From contig CAZYVA010000019.1 in assembly GCA_964650695.1 (NCBI GenBank), forward strand, positions 1-22,816: 22,816 nt of DNA. Reading direction: 5' to 3'. Below, in pieces: positions 20,637 to 22,816 of the stretch. The notes beneath the pieces are model-generated. The model worked only from the letters and a program-made list of their open reading frames with translations, searched no databases and was not told where the DNA came from. The stretch comes from CAZYVA01 sp964650695. GTDB lineage: Bacteria; Bacillota; Clostridia; Lachnospirales; Lachnospiraceae. A program made the translations under genes and the position numbers. Each line of letters starts with the position of its first letter. Positions within the stretch are counted from its first letter, which is position 1.

Positions 20637-22749
20637 AAAAGTTCTGGCGCTTCTTGGCAGGACCCAGTATGGCGTCCTGACACGGTTCACGCTACATATC
20701 ATTGAAGGATTTAGAAAGCTTGGGATTGATGTTGATGTTTTAAATTTGCCGGACAAGGAATCTTTTGATACAAAATTATATATTGCAAAATATGACCTGG
20801 TATTTTCGTTTAATGGAACGGGCATCCAACAGGGGGTCACGGACACTTGGCTGGCGGACAGAAACGTGCTTGTCTGGCGGTTCTTTTTGGATCCTCCGTT
20901 TTACCACCACGCCCGGCTTTTATCAGGGATGCGCAACACCATTGATTCGTTTATTGACCGATCGCACGCGGCATATACAAAAGAAATGTACCCTAATACC
21001 CCGCATGTCCTGTTTATGCCCCATGGCGGAGAGCTGACGGGAAACGAGATCCCCTTTTCCAAGAGGAAGCATGATATCTGTTTTTTTGGGAGCTATAGCA
21101 AGCCGGAGGCTTCCTTAAAGCAATTTTTAGAGCACCACGGTACGGTGCGGGAGCTGATGGAGAGCGCTGCTGTCAGGCTCTATTCGGAACCGGAAAACAC
21201 ATTCAAGGCGATCTGGGCGGAGGAATTCGGGAAAAGAGGGATCGCCCTCCCAAAGGGACTATACCGCGATTGTATAGCGCAAATGGATTTTGTATATGCT
21301 TACGCCAGGAGCCAAAAGAGGCACGATGTCATAGAAGCGATATTGCAATCAGGGCTTACGCTGGATGTGTTTGGGAACGGCTGGGAAGATTTTGAATCGG
21401 ATTACAAAAGCAATTTATGCATCCATGGGGATATCGGGTATGAAGAAGCGCTGCAGGAAATGGCGGACAGCAAAATAACGCTCAATATCATGCCGCTGTA
21501 CACAGATGGGAGCCATGAGCGTGTATTCAACGCTATGGGGATGAAAAGCATCTGTTTAACCGACAGCAGTAAATATTTAGAAGAAGCGTTCACAGATCAA
21601 AAGCATTTGTTTTATTATTCGATGAAAGAATTGGATAAGCTCCCGGATTTAATCAGGGATATCCTGGGCGGGAGATTTGACATTCCTGAAATATTGGATA
21701 CGGCGTATGCTGCGGTAGAAAAAAAGCATTTATGGACAGAGCGGGCAAGGCAGATCATTGAATACGCGGAGAGCGTATATCAGCCGGAGCAGAAATTCAT
21801 TGACATCAAGAACAACTGTGACTGGAAGATGAATCAATTCCTGAATTTCATCCATGCGTATAGCGAGGATACGATTCTTGAAAAAATGAAAGCAAGCTGT
21901 TTTGCGATGGATCTGGCAAATGCCGGATATATAAAAAGCATGGCAAATTCTTTTGCCACATACCCCTATTGGGGAAAATTCAAGCCGGGACAAAACGAGT
22001 TTGAAATGTTGGAGCAGCGCGCGTGCCTTTTAAAAAATGATTTCGATCAATGGATCGGGCTGTACCGGACACTGCAGGACCATTGGTCAAGGGAGATCTT
22101 GCTCCATGTCTTACTGCATTGGGAAACCATGCAGGCCGGACCTTTGAACCGCTGCCTGAAGGATACCAGGTATACCCACTATTTTGACAAGGATCTGATC
22201 GCATTCCGGGATGACGAGGTATTTGTAGATCTGGGGGCGTATAAGGGGGATACCCTGGATGATTTCCTGAAAGAAACGGGGGGCTGCTTTCAAAGGGTTT
22301 ACTGTTATGAGTGCGACTCCCAAAATATTGTCCAATTGGAGGAAAAAGCCCGTCATCTCGCGGATGGGCGGATCATAGTACGCAAATGTGCGGTAGGGGC
22401 GGAATCTGGCGCTGCTTTTGCTGTGGAAAATGAAAACGCCCGTACAGGGACGCATTTGTTGCCAGGGGGGAAGGGGAATATAAAGCTTGTCTGCCTGGAC
22501 GACGATATAACGGAAAAAATAACCTTCATCAAAAGCGATATTGAGGGTGCGGAATTGGATGCCCTTTCGGGCGCGGAAAACCATATAAGGAACGACCATC
22601 CAAAGCTCGCGGTGTCCGTATACCACGGGAATAGGGATTTTTTAAGAATTGCCGAAAAAATACATTCGATAGACCCAAGCTACAGATATTATCTGCGCTA
22701 TTACGGCGGGAACCTGTATCCGAATGAGATCGTGCTTTATGCATTATAG
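20626..22749 (+). CDS. Glycosyltransferase (CgeB-like) fused to FkbM-type methyltransferase
   Basis: The 707-residue protein joins two enzymes. The N-terminal part (about 1-385) resembles CgeB/DUF3880-type glycosyltransferases, with a Rossmann-like start KKVLALLGRTQYG, LFMPHGGE near 127, CFFGSYS and the donor-site region SKITLNIMPLYTDGSHERVFNAMGM near 285. A helical middle region (385-525) has no motif I can name. The C-terminal part (about 530-707) is an FkbM-like SAM methyltransferase, with FVDLGAYKGDT near 533, VYCYECDSQN and FIKSDIEGAELDAL. It probably modifies a cell-surface glycan or glycoprotein. The ATG at 20626 overlaps the RND stop by 11 nt and removes a spurious 10-residue extension from 20596. 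There is no signal peptide. Only 67 nt follow, containing TTGACA at 22796-22801, perhaps the -35 of the next gene. Confidence 0.85.
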   Translation: MKIKKVLALLGRTQYGVLTRFTLHIIEGFRKLGIDVDVLNLPDKESFDTKLYIAKYDLVFSFNGTGIQQGVTDTWLADRNVLVWRFFLDPPFYHHARLLSGMRNTIDSFIDRSHAAYTKEMYPNTPHVLFMPHGGELTGNEIPFSKRKHDICFFGSYSKPEASLKQFLEHHGTVRELMESAAVRLYSEPENTFKAIWAEEFGKRGIALPKGLYRDCIAQMDFVYAYARSQKRHDVIEAILQSGLTLDVFGNGWEDFESDYKSNLCIHGDIGYEEALQEMADSKITLNIMPLYTDGSHERVFNAMGMKSICLTDSSKYLEEAFTDQKHLFYYSMKELDKLPDLIRDILGGRFDIPEILDTAYAAVEKKHLWTERARQIIEYAESVYQPEQKFIDIKNNCDWKMNQFLNFIHAYSEDTILEKMKASCFAMDLANAGYIKSMANSFATYPYWGKFKPGQNEFEMLEQRACLLKNDFDQWIGLYRTLQDHWSREILLHVLLHWETMQAGPLNRCLKDTRYTHYFDKDLIAFRDDEVFVDLGAYKGDTLDDFLKETGGCFQRVYCYECDSQNIVQLEEKARHLADGRIIVRKCAVGAESGAAFAVENENARTGTHLLPGGKGNIKLVCLDDDITEKITFIKSDIEGAELDALSGAENHIRNDHPKLAVSVYHGNRDFLRIAEKIHSIDPSYRYYLRYYGGNLYPNEIVLYAL

Positions 22750-22816
22750 GAAATAATTTCAGCCGGTAAATTATGAAAAAAAATAAAAAAGGGGCTTGAC
22801 AGTGGGGAGGGGCGGA

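Noticed and set aside
22769..22799. Short ATG frame of eight codons at the right edge
   Set aside because: Too short, Lys-only content and no ribosome site; the TTGACA nearby is more likely a truncated promoter.

Overview
The window looks like a chromosomal segment of an anaerobic, low-to-mid GC, Gram-positive Clostridia bacterium, most likely a Lachnospiraceae member. The evidence is an anaerobic ribonucleotide-reductase activase (nrdG), an FMN riboswitch in front of a RibU-type ECF transporter subunit, the Gram-positive order rpmG-secE-nusG-rplK-rplA, a VanRS-like two-component pair and AGGAGG-type ribosome binding sites. No phage, insertion sequence, CRISPR array, tRNA or rRNA was seen. 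Assignments come from reading motifs and family resemblance only; no database search was run.

Layout. (1) 1-1246: an intrinsic terminator, then a TIGR01440-family protein and nrdG in one unit. (2) 1247-3225: a gene-free, hairpin-rich stretch followed by a three-domain aminopeptidase P. (3) 3226-5609: a GC-rich gap, a minus-strand zinc-ribbon membrane protein with Asp-rich tandem repeats, a divergent control region that may drive a roughly 110-nt structured RNA ending in a strong terminator, and a GH25 lysozyme-like protein. (4) 5610-9342: an OmpR-family response regulator and a large multi-pass histidine kinase. (5) 9356-12279: methionine aminopeptidase (minus) and glmS (plus), divergently transcribed. 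(6) 12280-14772: rpmG, secE, nusG, rplK and rplA, driven by a promoter lying inside the loop of the glmS terminator. Two near-identical hairpins precede rplK and rplA, and the unit ends at a strong terminator. (7) 14734-15718 (minus): FMN riboswitch, its terminator and ribU. (8) 15771-16802: an SDR oxidoreductase (minus) and a shared control region with 41-bp-spaced direct repeats and overlapping divergent promoters. (9) 16803-22749: an RND-type exporter with a large coiled-coil insert, overlapping by 11 nt with a glycosyltransferase-FkbM methyltransferase fusion.

Most of the genes are housekeeping: translation, secretion, transcription elongation, amino-sugar synthesis, N-terminal Met removal and vitamin uptake. 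The accessory-looking parts are the Asp-rich membrane protein with its neighbouring RNA candidate, the kinase with an unusual membrane region, and the RND/glycosyltransferase pair. The points most worth a second look are the possible small RNA at 4567-4675, the covarying hairpin element present after nrdG and after rplA, the nested glmS terminator and ribosomal promoter, the twin L1-like hairpins, the RND exporter with its built-in coiled coil, and the SDR/RND control region.
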